The notes under the pieces are model-generated. The model was given only the letters and a program-made list of their open reading frames with translations. It ran no database searches and had not been told where the DNA came from. From Lyophyllum atratum (taxonomy: Eukaryota > Basidiomycota > Agaricomycetes > Agaricales > Lyophyllaceae), in NCBI GenBank assembly GCA_014905825.1, contig JACGCN010000046.1:124001-188000 (forward strand): a DNA stretch of 64,000 bases, written 5' to 3'. How positions within the stretch are numbered: position 1 is the stretch's first letter; the number at the start of each line of letters is the position of its first letter. Below are positions 1 through 12,866 of the stretch, piece after piece. The position numbers and the translations under genes were made by a program.

Positions 1-1155
1 ATTCCTCTCAGCCCAGATCACCAGCCTGATACGTTCCTTCCCCAGACCTCGCTCCTTCGTGACCGCGAGCTCACGGGGAGCTGGGCAGGAGCAGTGGGAT
101 GTTGAAGAGCTTGAGTTAGTGAGATCCCCGGTACCTGAGGGACTGGTTGCTCCTGTGCACGTATACACCGTATGTCACAATTAAGCGTGTGTCTGTCGAT
201 AAAGGCGATGCTATGGGTGTCTTCGAATGGGATGCGGATGACGAGTCGGCGGATGACAGTGCGCAACCGACGCCCTATGGCGAACATCTCCTATTCAATG
301 CAATGCCGGTTTCCACTCGCATGAGCGCCTGGGTGAGGGCGGACAAGCTCATATGTGGGGAAAGCAGATGTCATCAGGAAGCGCCGAAGATTGAGGTACT
401 GGACCCGTCTTCGACATCGTTGCAACGAACGTCAGGAAACATATTTCCGGGCCACGGATTTCCATCCACATTTTCTCATCTTCGACCTACCGCTCACGCC
501 CCAACACCTCGTGTCCAGTTCAAGACAGCCTCGCTCCCCGACCACTCCTAAACAAAGTGCGGCTTTATGAAGCCCTCCAGCACACCAGGCTCTCTTCCCC
601 GCCGTCCTACGCAGGATCCTCCGCTGCCATCTTGTAAAAGATTCTATGTTGTAACTGACTCAGAGAGAAGCATTCGTCACATTGTGCAATATTTATCGTC
701 AGGGGTTAATTTGGGAGAAGGACAGTCCTCAGTCGGATGTCGGTTCTAGACTACGGGTGTCCGAACTGCGAGAACCGATATTGCACTCATCGAGTGACGG
801 TCGAGCTCCCATGAAGATAGTTTTGCTTCCTCCGTAAAGAGCGGTTGGCATTCGCGAGGACGACGACTTCCATGCCAGGAATGGGGTATGTCGATTGGTG
901 TGACAGAGGTATTCAAGGAAACACTTCCACGATGACGGAAAGCGTCGCAAGCAGTTGAGCCCTTCAAGTTCCTGATAGATCGACTTTGTTGCCCAACGTC
1001 CCCGAAATAAAGCAAAGACCCACAAGGACCATCTGGCACACAGCCCCTCCCCATGACCCATCCCCATATGTCACCAATCTAAATGCGTCCGTGTACATCT
1101 ATTTGTGCAAGCCCAAGTCTATCTGCTCCTCCTCATCCCTCAGGACATAAACCCA
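1..1155. other. No recognised gene
   Basis: Short open frames exist on both strands but none shows a recognisable domain, a convincing splice pattern or a clear codon signature. The last 200 bases probably hold the promoter and leader of the DUF6699-type gene that starts at 1156. Confidence 0.4.
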
Positions 1156-2633
1156 ATGCGCTTCTCCAGCGCTTCGAATACCTCCCCAAGGTACAACCAA
1201 CACCCCCCTACGACGGCCCCACCGCTTTGGACGCCGAATCCCGCTTCTAGGCCGCTCAATGGAGCGCGCACGGGCCTGAACCACGCAGGTATGTACCCCT
1301 CCTCCTGGGTGACCGCGAGCACCTCGGCCCTAATCCTCGCGCACGCAGCCTTCCTAGACTCCCCCGCTTTGGTATCCGTCCGTCCTGCGCCGCCCGGCCC
1401 GCGCATCGCACCCCGGTACGACCTGAACCACACGGGTATGTACCACTTGTCCTGGGTCCCCGCGAGCACCTGGAGCCTAACACTCGCGCAGCAGCCTTCC
1501 TACACACCCCCGCTATGGTTTCCGCCCACCCTTCGCTGCCCATCGCACCCCCATACAGTTTCAACCACACGAGCTCGTCCGGGCTCTACCCGCGCAACGA
1601 GCCCCGTAATCCGCTAAACGCGACAGCCAGAGGCGGGGCTGGACCTATGAACGCGGGAGACAGAAGAAATTCCGCGACTGGACACGGATTGGAGGCACCA
1701 GGGGATGTACACCTCCTCGCCACCCATAGACACCCCGCGCCCTCCCAACCCCACGGCTCTCTGCCCCCCGCCTCCCAAATGTACGCATCCCATCCCAGGA
1801 CCATACCCCTACCTCCCTGCCTCCCCGATCGGCCCAGGCAACGAACCCCGGAATCGGGGAGCCCTGCGGAACCGACCCCGCCCCCGCACACGCGGCCGCT
1901 GTATAAAGCGATTCCGCTCCCACCAGTTGAGGAGACCTTCGCCTACGATGGATTCGTGACGCGGATTGTTGAGGAAGACGCGATGGTCGGGTTGGTGTCG
2001 ACGTCGCCTGCGAGGGATGGGGTCGAGGCACAGATGCGGAACCCTAACCCTATGGCGGCGTTCACTAGCGCCCAACGGAGGGTCCTCGACTGGTCTCTGT
2101 CGGTGAGGGAGGAAGGACGTCCCCGCGATGTGTTGAGAGGAGAGACGATGGCGCAGCCGACGTCGAGGGTCCAACGCACCTCCGCCCGTGACTCCGTTCC
2201 TAGGCCTATCCCGCGTCCAGAAGGTCGACGGGGCCACGCACCCGAGGATGTCGCAACTAGGCCCAACCGCCCATCATATACAAACGACCTCCCTCCTAAA
2301 CCGTTCCTCAACCTCATACAGCTGCACGCCGCCCTTCGACTTGGCGCTCACCCTTCGTCCGCAGCGAATATGGACCGGATAGCACTCCTCCAAGAACGCC
2401 GTGCGCCCGCGACGACGCCAGCACTGGGGCACCTTACGCTCGTCGCTCGTTCGTCGGGGCAGTGCGTCAACGTTTCCGCTAGCAGAGGTATAGTGACGGT
2501 CGGAGACGTCCTGGACACGCTCCGTGAGGTGTTCCGCGACTATTTAGCGGGTTGCGGGAGATGTGGGGGTGCGTGCGTGTGTGACAGGATGGCGTTCGTT
2601 CTGGAGGCGCTGGAGATATGGGGTGAGCGGTGA
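1156..2633 (+). CDS. Proline-rich DUF6699-like protein, three exons
   Basis: Spliced model 1156-1288, 1349-1435, 1495-2633, giving 452 residues. The 60-base intron 1 and 59-base intron 2 both start GTATGT, carry CTAAT or CTAAC branch points and end CAG. Intron 2 moves the reading frame into the long downstream frame, which supports the splicing. The first ATG in frame, at 1156, is used. The N-terminal half is rich in Pro, Ser and Thr and low in complexity. The C-terminal end (about residues 385-430) has the TVGDVLDTL element that matches the VTVSDVL element of the three DUF6699 genes downstream, but the family's terminal RVDFLMG..RF.GLS part is absent. It is therefore a divergent or truncated DUF6699 protein. 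Function is unknown. The middle exon is duplicated (see repeat). Confidence 0.6.
1276..1630 (+). repeat. Triplicated exon-intron unit inside the DUF6699-like gene
   Basis: A unit of about 140-147 bases is repeated. The AACCAC block that ends each exon recurs near 1279, 1426 and 1563. Copies 1 and 2 each contain a short intron with GTATGT donor and CTAAY branch point. The exon between them (1349-1435, 87 bases) is symmetric phase 1-1 and encodes a peptide beginning AFLDSPALVSV, matched by AFLHTPAMVSA in exon 3. In copy 3 the donor has become GCTCGT, while a CTAAA and an acceptor-like ACAG remain and the stretch is read in frame as protein. Confidence 0.6.
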
Positions 2634-5600
2634 GCCTCAGAGTGTGTCGAGGCGATGGTGATGCTGTACCTACTATGTTCCTTGTTTTCGTTGCTTTCGT
2701 TATGCTCTTTGTTTTCGTGCTTGGTTTCATGTTCCCAACTATTTAACGTTAAAGATACCTGTAAAATAAGTTAGGTTGAATCCTACGAAGGGTTAGACAC
2801 CAACGACATACCTTTGTGAGAAAGGAACTCCGGCTTAGGTTTCAGTAGTCCCCAGACCATGATTTCAACGTCCCTCTACAGACTGACGACAGAAGAACAA
2901 AAACAAGAACTAAGGTCACAGGAACTGCTCCGAAGTAAAAAATTTGCATTGCAGAGGTGGATCCCTCCGCTTTTCTGGGCCATTGCAGGGCGTGAGGACT
3001 GGAGAGAGGGAAGAAGTAGTTGCCTGAGTGAGCCTGTCAACGGTAGTGGTCACTGCCATCAATCAACATGCCATCAGTGTTGACTGCACGCACGGACCAG
3101 AACCTGACTGAGTTTGAACCGCCTACTGAGTATCTTGACCGTGGGATTCGGTTTTGGCTTGGTACCTTGTCTCTTGTGCGGTCTGTTCATTCTTCAAAGC
3201 CAATCCGCTCGTTCTGTGGGATGAGTGGGATCTTCATGTAGTCAATCGACGGTGCAGTTTACAACGGTACGCCACTATTTCTTATCTCCTCGATGGCTAA
3301 AGCGGTACCCCTGCGTAGTTACGAACGTTCGGGAGGTCTTAAGTTCTGTCGAAACAACTCGGCCTCAAATGGGTGAAGCCAGTTGGCGTCAGCGTGTTAC
3401 CAGATCCATGAGACTAGTGCTAGGGTTTTTGGAGGCTTTCGGCCTTCACCGAGTTTACAACGCGTGCAAATTCAGCTCAACCGCTCACATCTGGATGACC
3501 GGTCACTGACAGGGTGATGCATTCGTGAGGTACGGAGATCGCGACTTGACGAATCGCCTGGGGCGAACCCAAAGGCTACAGAATTATGTTGCCGCGAGGT
3601 GATCACGAGTAGCTCTAAAGCATGCCGATTGGTAGGGGAATATGTTGGATCATGCGAAACCGACACTGGTGGAATCGAGGATACTAATTTCTGAAAATAT
3701 TTAGAGTGAGCCACTCTCTGCGACACCATAATCTCCCGCATGTCATGCTCATAGAGTTTCGGTCATTTAGGGTATCAGGAGATAGGTTATACGTTACCCT
3801 CGGATTCCATACAGGTGGTCTCCACTGACCATCTCGCGCGTACCCGACGCCATACCTATCCACTGAATACCGTAATAATTGGGTTCGGATGATGTTCGAT
3901 TTGGTTTATCAGCGATTCCATATGGTCCGTGTAGTTTCCTTGTTCCTGTTGTATGACTATCCAACCAAAGCGCCGTGATTTCCCAATCTCTAATAATGGC
4001 TGATCTCGAAACCATGTGCTCTGGAACACTGAAGGGCGTTATTCTTACCGGTACGTAAGTACCTATTGATGATGGTACTTCCGTCGCACTGACTTTCGAG
4101 TCCGAAGACATCCGAACGCTCTGCTTATACACTAATCTAGGGACGTTTTCTAAGTGTCTGACCAAGCGCTGCACATTTGCTCGACAATACAATCCTCTAG
4201 CAGCGTATCCGAAGACTACGAACCGTCAATCCATTCACAAACGGTTGCTGCTCTTCGGATCCCATGGAATTCGAGAGCCTTTTCTCGTGAAAACTCTGGG
4301 ACTAGCTTTACTCACATCGGAATCTTTAACACCAGGTTCTGGGAGAGGGAAAGGCAAAGGGAACTCCGGAGTGATACGAAACTAGGGTTTCTGATGACGC
4401 CGTTGGAGCTCGCTCTGAATTCGAGACTGAATGACCTTGACGAGCACAAGCTCAGGGGTATGGGCGGTCGCAACGAGGAAGAAGCCAGATTCATGACGAC
4501 GGGCGCAAGAAACGGTGGCAGTGATGATGTTTGACAGGCCGAGACTTGAGTAAAAGTTTCCCCAAGCAGTCTCAGGCGAACTTGTAAATCATGATCGGAA
4601 ACCACAGTCCGTGTTGGAAAGGCACTGACTTACTCCGGATTCATCTATGCTTCTGCAGCACTTGACTGAGCAGTGGGCTAGAAACGATATGACTGGAAAA
4701 GGCCCACTGTGTTTGGACGTTGCAGGTGCCACATGCGATTATTACATTGGTCCAGGTTTACGGCGTTAAGGACGGGCCTGGCTGATCCGGCGCGAGTCAT
4801 GAGACGACGGAGGGAGAAGCTTTCAGGATCGGAAGGTCACAAGATAAGGCACTGGGAGACAGAAACTTACAAAGTTTTTCTCCAAGTGGTACCCGTCACC
4901 TGTTGACACCCAGCGGACTCAACAGAAGTACGCCTGGTCGCCTGCGGCGACCCCCATTAGCCAAACTTTCAGTCGCACGATGCATTAGCCGCGGAAGACA
5001 AACTAAACCGTTCGAAGAAGATGAGATGCACTTTATTTCGGCCGCCAATACCCCGGGGTAAGCACTGGCCGAGAAGATCACGTACGCTGACATCGGACAG
5101 CTCACCAAGATCGATCAGATCTTCTATGAAAATCATGTCCCTGTCGAAATAACGATTATTGTAAGGTAAGTGGTGTGAAACGTACAAAGGTCCAAGTCCT
5201 AAATTATTACATGACGTTAAGTGTCCATGTCACATTCAAATCCCCGCACTGTCTCCCGGAAGTTCACCCCACCCTTAGATAGCAGACGCCAGGCGTCGTG
5301 CCAATGTCCAGCCCCCAAACTGCCGTATTTCCTAGTAGCAGATCCGCTCCTTTGGGGCCCTCAGGATGCGAATGCCCGCCGAGAAACATATTCCACACCT
5401 GCCCCATGTAATTCCGACCCATATCCGATGATGTGCGAATAAGAAACGATTGTTGGACGAGGGCTTTCATAGTTCGTGATAAGTCTAGGTAAGTGGATAT
5501 GCTCAGAGGCTGGTCCACGATGGCTTGAACATAGCGGATAGCCTCCAGAGCTGTTCGAATTCCTTGATCGACGTGGACTTCTCCGATGTGAGATGTAGGG

Positions 5601-8600
5601 TCATGAATGTGAATTGCCGTTGAGAGCGGAACGGTGGTCGAAGCCAGCTTCGATCTCGTCATCGGCATAAATTCGGAAGTGAAGTCGAATGGGAACGTTG
5701 GCATTGGTGGTAGCTGGATGACACTTGAGTGGGAGGGAAGGGGTCTTGTCCTCATTCGCGGTGCGCGGGGAGCCTGGGGCGCCTTTCAGAAATGTAGACC
5801 TCTTGTCAAAAAGAACGCACCGTCGTCTACATACCCAAAGTCAAGAGTATTAGGAGAGGAGCGATCAAGAGTGCAGATAGGTTTACCATGTATGCGAAGT
5901 ATTCGTTAGAAACCTACGAACAGGCAGTTAGAAAAGGTAAGAGAGGTCGATAAACCAAAATAGCTCACTTCTTCTGTAATGTACAGCACATGCACCTATA
6001 CTTTGTTGTTAGTAGCGAAGGACCTGACACCTGATAAACCTTACTGGACAAGGAGAACAGTGCAATGGGGACTACGTAGAAAAGCGAAGCAATTTTAGAT
6101 GGGCTCGAAGCCAGGCGTACAACTAGGTCCTCACGTAATTTGGTGTGTATGACCACATCGGCCAGCTTCGTCACCACCTACAGTAAGTTGCGCGGTAGGC
6201 GGCGAGACGTTATGCAAGCCGTACCGAGGACAACAGATCCGTCAAGCGAGAGAGATGTGAGGTTCGTCCTGAAAATCTTGAACCCCCTTCTTCGCTGGGT
6301 TCTCGAGCCTGGTCGGTGATCAAACGCAGCGTTGGAACATAATTCTAGGTCTTATAACTGATATACATGGCGAGGAAGTTAGAGATGTGATGTTACCAGA
6401 CTGTTGGGACCCCCATACCCAAGTGGCCATCCAACGTAAAGCTTCTGAAGCAATCAAATCATTGAATAATGGGACAGATGGCAGGACGTTTGTGTTCGCC
6501 GCCTTCCACGACCACAGATCCGTCGCCAGGGGAAGGACGATCACTGATGGATAGGGACTAGGAGAAGATAGGGCTTGCAAGTGATCCAACGCGCGGGAAG
6601 CTATGCCCAGCCCACAGAATTGATCCTAGGCAGTGTATTTTTCCGTCATATGCCACTGAGGGAAGAGTGCATGTAAGACCGATTGGCTTATCGCAGAATA
6701 TGTATAGAGATAAATTCATTCAAATTCATTCGCGTAAATTCAGACTGTCACGAAGGTTGCTGTATCCCAAAGAAGGGCGTGCTGGACCAAGGCGATTGCT
6801 GATGGATGCGAGATTCGCATAAGAAAATCAGCCATTCCTGGAGTTAGTTCGCGAGGGGTACCCATAACTTCCCATGCACTCACAAATGACGATGTAATTG
6901 GAGGCGGGCTGGTATGTCCGCGACCCTGAACCATTAGGACGACGCCGAAATAAGGTATCCCACCAATGATGGGATTGCAATGACAAAGAGCTGTGCCAGA
7001 AGGAGATGGAGAACGCCCTGGTTTTCGGTAGATGGTCACCATTAAAGGCAGTGAGGCAAAACGTACGTCCTAACATGCAAACACTGTCTGACCCTCCTTC
7101 ATGTGCGTATATTAAAGATAAGCTGGGGCTTCGATCATTCCCTAGTCTCCGGGGAGGTCGCCATCGTCGCCAGCAGTTTGGCTCTCAGACTGACACCTGT
7201 GAAGCGCCCGCTCGATTTGACCTCGGAGGCATTCTGATTTGATACTGGGTTCCGCAGTATATGAGCGCAAACATTTGATGAACAGATATATGGCACCTAC
7301 AGGCTGATATTCCGCTGAAGAACTGGCGAGGTCAAGGTTAAGAAAATGGCGTTATGTACGGTTGTTTGGCTTCGCTGTTCGACCCCAGTTGTGCCTTGCT
7401 AGGCACGCTCAAAGCCTCTCGAAGCTCATTGACATCGACGATACTGCCGGCGGCTGACCCCACGATGAGTGCAAAGATCGCGAAACAGGACTGGGCGATA
7501 GATGCAATGGAAGATGGACCACCCCTTCGACTACCTCATGCCCCCATAATTTGACAGGGAAATATGTAAGTACATGCACTCTGGTCGCCCGCCCCTAACA
7601 CTCGACATTATATCTCTTATACAGTGTTGTTGTTGATGAGGTTTGACCCTCCTTCGATTCAGATAATACCGACAGAGATGGGGTCAAACTTGACCACACT
7701 AACGTTGCTCTTACTAGTGAGGCCCCTGGGTTCTCTTCTGGACTGTAAACCTGACGGTACATACAAGTCAGATATCTGAATTGGAATCGCGACCGTAAGC
7801 CTCGAAGGTATCGACTGAGTCAGCTGGGCACGCAAACATCTCCGTTAAGCGCGAACATCTCGCTGAACATGTGAGAACCGTCATATGCATTTAGAAGAAG
7901 ACGATCAATAAGAACGCTTACTGACGGGTCTCGAATACAGGAGATCTATGATTGCTTTAATCGAACATGATTCATTATTAATGTAGCGTCCTGGTACCGA
8001 TGGGAAATAGAGAAGGCATGTTGAATTGACGGGTCGACCTGTAGCCGATGCTCAAGCCTTCCTGGGTAAGAAAGGGTAAATTGGCTTACCAGATCTCCCG
8101 TACACCTCGCACTGCGAATTTGGGTGAGTGAGTGTAGTCCGAAGCAATGAGATGTCGTCGAATAGCACGCTAAGAAAGACTAGCAGGTGCATCGACCCCG
8201 CTATGTGAGGGTCAATCTAAAGGTCTGTAAAGAATCCACCACTTGGCACTTAATGAATTCATACCAATCTCACCCACGTGGTTCTCCAGTCTGGAGACCG
8301 CGATGTCGGCGGAAGGATGATCAGAGTGAGAGGCTGGGGTCGATCCGTTGTGTACTAGTCCAATCGGGGGCCACCAGGTTTGAGGGCGGAGAAGATCCAC
8401 TCATATGGACAATCGCCCTGAGGCCGGATGCGCCGATTTGCTTAGATCACTCGCTGAACTGTCGGGGTGACCTATTGTCGGATTTACAAAATGACCCTCC
8501 CATCAGTGACACTGTGAGAGCGCTGCGGAGGCGGGCGTGATGGTATCCAACCACCATCGACAATGCTCCTCGAGGTCAACTCGAGGTCGATTACTTCCTT

Positions 8601-9102
8601 GATTGCACTCCGCAGTAGAATACTGTATGAAATCCAAATCCGGAGAGATAGCGAATGACAGCCATACCGATCCCCCGAATCGTCGGCAGGTGCTTGGACA
8701 ATGGACACGTCAAGCTCCCTAATACGTTACGGAAGTCACATCAGTGAGCGCAGTCGAGCTCGGTCTCAGCCGTGGGCGCTTGTCCCAAAATAATCCGCGA
8801 ATCGTGGACCACAATGAGGCACAGAAGTTCCTCCGTGGTCAACGACCCCCAATCCAGACGTTACGCAAGGTTGTGGGTGTGTAGAGGCGCATGGCGGTGT
8901 CAGCGACATGTCGGATTTGGATCAGGAACGCGTACTTTGCAACGTGTCGTCGGCGTGCTGGAGCCTCGGTATTACGTTACCAGGGCCAAATGTGGCATTG
9001 CCTTCGGATCCGCCGTGCACACCACTGGTTCCTTTACCTTGTTTTCGAAGGCGATCCATTTCCGTGACTCTGTTTTCTCGTTGCTCAGAATGGAAGCTCT
9101 GG
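2634..9102. other. Gene-poor stretch, no recognised gene
   Basis: About 6.5 kb without a gene I can support. The longest open frames are a minus-strand set between about 4969 and 7080 (for example 5264-5755) that might be exons of a decayed or unknown minus-strand gene. I see no domain in them and could not join them with convincing splice sites. No rRNA, tRNA or transposon ends were recognised. Confidence 0.35.
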
Positions 9103-9112
9103 TATATATAAG
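9103..9112 (+). promoter_or_regulatory. TATA box of the DUF6699 gene at 9218
   Basis: TATATATAAG lies about 110 bases upstream of the ATG at 9218, a plausible distance for a fungal TATA element with a short leader. Confidence 0.45.
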
Positions 9113-9217
9113 CCACTGGCTGGATCCTACAGAGGTTGAACTCCCCTGAGACCTACCACCACTGCTTGAATCGAGCCCTGCCGGTTTCTTCATCCCTTCC
9201 TTGGGTGCGTACCCGGA

Positions 9218-9931
9218 ATGCCCGGTTCTGAGTCATCTGAGGCTGACGCAACCACAGCAATGCTGAGGAGAACCGTTCGTTTTCATGAAGAGAATGAGGA
9301 GTACTCGAACTCCGATACTGTCAGCCCATCACCTCCTCGTACCCCCTCCCCGTCTTTCTCCGCAACATCGATCTCCCCTCATTCTAGCCCTTCGACGCCT
9401 CCCCCCTTTACCTACTCTTCCAGGATACATGACTTGAAGCAATTTTCACCCCACAGTGCGCCTTATGTCGGAGGTGGACTTCATGTAGAGCTCAGCCACG
9501 ACACCCAAGTCACCTTTGATTTCAGTTATTCTCCTGACGATCCACGTAATGACCTGAGCGTATCGATGCCCTCCTCGTCCTTGGAAGCGCGGGCTACCGA
9601 CGCTCCCTTCTTGAGGATTGGGTGCCAGTTATTGCCTTGGATCATCGAGATTTTGCCCACGCCTGGCCAGACGCACATCACTGTTTCAGACGTCCTTATT
9701 GGAATTTACGACGCTCTGCAACGTTCTACGACCAAGGTCGAGTTATTACGCGAAACGCCTCTCAAACAGCAGCAAGTAACGGACAGGTGCGCTCGTCGCG
9801 TGAAGGACCAGACGGACAAGTCTCCGAAGAGGATCGATTGGCTGCCGATGGAAAAGCGTCAATTCCTCGGGTTATCTGAGTCGCATGGTGGCAACGGCGC
9901 CTATGCATGGACCCTCAAAGTGGACGAATGA
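9218..9931 (+). CDS. DUF6699 domain protein (237 aa)
   Basis: A single-exon gene. The N-terminus carries a basic RRTVRFHEEN patch, then a Ser/Pro/Thr-rich linker to about residue 65. The DUF6699 domain fills the rest: a hydrophobic LPWIIEILP segment, then ITVSDVLIGIYDAL (about 150-163), and a terminal KRIDWLPMEKRQFLGLS block near residue 205. This layout matches the neighbours at 12195 and 15935. DUF6699 is a domain of unknown function common in Agaricomycetes, so no activity is proposed. The ATG at 9218 is chosen because the TATA box lies upstream and the paralogues also begin shortly before a VRF/VQF motif. No signal peptide or membrane segment is seen. Confidence 0.8.
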   Translation: MPGSESSEADATTAMLRRTVRFHEENEEYSNSDTVSPSPPRTPSPSFSATSISPHSSPSTPPPFTYSSRIHDLKQFSPHSAPYVGGGLHVELSHDTQVTFDFSYSPDDPRNDLSVSMPSSSLEARATDAPFLRIGCQLLPWIIEILPTPGQTHITVSDVLIGIYDALQRSTTKVELLRETPLKQQQVTDRCARRVKDQTDKSPKRIDWLPMEKRQFLGLSESHGGNGAYAWTLKVDE

Positions 9932-12194
9932 AGACCACCGATCACCTCAGCCAACGATACGTCTGGCACCCCTCTGTCAGTCATATTTTCATTCTGGAGG
10001 CGCCATCTTCCTCCTCGCATATTTCTCACCGTTCCCTTGCAACTCATTTCACTCAACGAACAGACCCTGTATCCATAGCCGCGCATAATTTATGATATTA
10101 TCTAACACATTGCGCCTCTGCTCCTCTTTCTTTCGTTTATTCTCATGTACCTTCGGACTGCGATGCGTAGCATTATCTTGTATGATCAGCAACATGTATG
10201 TAGAGTAAAAGTAGCAGATAATCAAATGGAGACCTGCGAAGATAAGCCTCAACCGTAACGGATCTTCCGCATACAATACGTGCATGTGGACACGGGAGGG
10301 ATATTCGACCTCACCGGTCCAAGTCGAAGTCATAACGCCCATGTTTCCACGTTGTCTTTGTGTTGCACTGGACGCTAGACGCGATCCGATAATCGATCAT
10401 GATCGAAAGTGGAAGCTTGCACTGTTCAGAAATGGGTTAGAAGGACGAAGAAAGCGACTCAATTTAGATCTTGAAATAACCTATTGACGCCCCGATTCCA
10501 TTTCCGTAGGAGAACCCGGGGAAGGACAGTCACATAATCCGAGGCCATGGGACCTCGTCCCTCAGAAGATCAAATCCAGAGAATAATGATCACCAACGTC
10601 AAAAACACTAATTTCTTGGGATGAAACGACTTCAGAGCTATATGCAGAGACGATAAGATATCGGGCACCACTTGGATGGTCGCAGAAGGTAAATAGCAGT
10701 TGGACGATTCGCAGACGATTCGAGTTACTTGCAAGCAGCTTGCAAGTTGCAATCAGGCAAAATGGAAGCTTTGGTGTTGTTTGTTGTGGCTGTGGGTTGG
10801 CCTCCCGTTATCCTCATGTTCTGTTCTTAACACAACCGAGTTGCGAAGGTCCCTTGATTTGCCCCTCTGCACAGACCATTCTTAACTCTCCCACTTTATC
10901 TTGCTTTTCTCTTATAAAAAATGAAGGATATTCCGCCGCCCATTACTGATCATTCGCTTTTGTCAGAGCCTAGAGGTGTCAAGGTATTTTTCCTTCCCAA
11001 GATCAAATTGACATCAGATACTCATACGCTTCTCGACCCAATTTCCGTAGAATTAAGTGCCGACTTGTCCATTTATCTAGGTTGACACCGAGGTCGGGAT
11101 CTCACATCGTCCGTCATCACCCAGTATTTCCAGCCAACGAGCGACCGTGATCCTTGATCGGTGTAATCCAGTCTACTTGAACGACGTCAGCATATATCGT
11201 CTACAATCTGATGACAACCTATGAGGTCTAACATATAGGCCTTCTTACCACATTCTCGTTACGCGGTTAGAGTTCAGCACGAAGTTCTCACTTCGGTGAG
11301 TCTATCTTTCAATAGATGTTGTAATGACGCCAAATGTACTAGAAGCTTCCACATACTCTCTCTCTCTGCATCGTTACCCCGCCATGGCCCACCTGTTTCC
11401 AACAACGCGTCGCGCCATCAATCACATGTTCCTACTCGTAAGACACGTGCAATGTTCCGTCATTTATGGCGATTAACAATGTTTACGCGACAGTGGAATT
11501 TCGGCTCCTGGCTACGTCCTACATCGGGAACTTTCCAAGGAAGCAGTAATCTCATACGCCAGGATGATGTAAGGTTCTGAATTATTTTTGAGCATCCACG
11601 GAGGCGATTGTGGGTGGGTCAAATGCGGCCCTCCGATGAGGAAGAGAGTCTCGCGGGTGCGAAGGCTTTGGCTGGGTATAAGGTAGAGTCTAAATTTACA
11701 GTTTCCTCTTGGAGTCGTCCGGCATCACGTCGCACTAATGCCCTTGCCAGGTGATGCACGGTGTCAATAATATGGTCGTGGAGGATCTTTTTTTGGCATG
11801 TTTTCCCCTCTGCCCATGTTCACGCGTCATCATGGGACTTGGACCGTGCTGACATGCCGAATTTTGCCTCAATTCCGCCCATTGCCAAGTGTTTCCTCGT
11901 CCCATCATCTGCATCTGCTTTCATCATCTTGCTGGGGAGTCACCTGGACGTGCGGAATGTTGATCGTAACCTCTGCAGGAGCTGGTGAAGATGACGGTGA
12001 GGAGACTATCGGAAAGCCTAGATTAGACCGCCCCTAATGGGGCCACCAAGGCAACAAAGAGACTGAACTTTGTGGATGCCATCACAGGTTGACCTTCGTA
12101 ACTCCATTTGGGCCGACTGCCAACCGTCTCACACATTCTAACCTTCGGACCTCCGCCGTGACAACAACTTCCTGTCCTACCACCATCCAACACC
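9932..12194. other. Intergenic, no recognised gene
   Basis: Contains only short unrelated open frames. The last 150 bases before 12195 are the likely promoter of the next DUF6699 gene. No clear TATA box is seen there. Confidence 0.4.
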
Positions 12195-12866
12195 ATGGCA
12201 AAGCGCGTTCAGTTCACTGAAGTCAACGCAAGCTACTCGCCTGGCCCTTCTACACCGTCGCCCACCCATTCTCTATCATCTCTTCCCTCTTCGTCGGACC
12301 CGCCAACCCCGCCTGTCAATTTGACCCCTATGTTTCACCCACGCTCACCATCTGAGTTCAAGCCGAACCCTTTGCCCAGTCCCCCGCTCGACGAAATCCA
12401 CATCCACTTCCTGCTTGCCTTCGCACCATTTGGCGCACCCGCCGTCCAGTACGACATCACCCAGCCACCCACACTCCTCTTAGGCCACCAGATTTCGTTG
12501 GAAGCGTTTCACGAACCGGCCACCGAACCTCCACTTCCAAACATCAGCATCCTATGCCCTGATCTCCTCTCTCCGATCTACGTAACCTCAGGAGACAACG
12601 GCTGCGTCACCGTCTCTGACATCCTACACGCCATTTACCACGAGCTTCGCCTCCCAACGAGTACCGTGGAGTACAAAAATCTACCCCTGGACATCGTAAA
12701 AGATGTCGACATGGCCTACTATCGACGATGTAGGCGCTCTGGTGACGAGGCTCGCCAGTTAGAAAGGGGGATAAAACGAGTGGACATTCTCATGGGGAAA
12801 AACCGCTTTTTCGGCCTGTCGGGGACGTTACATGGCCCGGATATCTGGGAGCTAAACGTTGCCTGA
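12195..12866 (+). CDS. DUF6699 domain protein (223 aa)
   Basis: A single-exon gene, ATG in a CACCATGG context. The N-terminus MAKRVQFTEVN is followed by a Ser/Pro-rich linker (TPSP, TPP motifs) to about residue 45. The DUF6699 domain then runs to the C-terminus, with CVTVSDILHAIYHEL at about 136-150, a basic YYRRCRRSGDEAR stretch, and the family signature KRVDILMG..RFFGLS followed by WELNVA at the end. It is about the usual family length and looks intact. It lies in the same orientation as the DUF6699 genes at 9218 and 15935 and is clearly related to them by ancient local duplication. Function is unknown. Confidence 0.85.
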   Translation: MAKRVQFTEVNASYSPGPSTPSPTHSLSSLPSSSDPPTPPVNLTPMFHPRSPSEFKPNPLPSPPLDEIHIHFLLAFAPFGAPAVQYDITQPPTLLLGHQISLEAFHEPATEPPLPNISILCPDLLSPIYVTSGDNGCVTVSDILHAIYHELRLPTSTVEYKNLPLDIVKDVDMAYYRRCRRSGDEARQLERGIKRVDILMGKNRFFGLSGTLHGPDIWELNVA

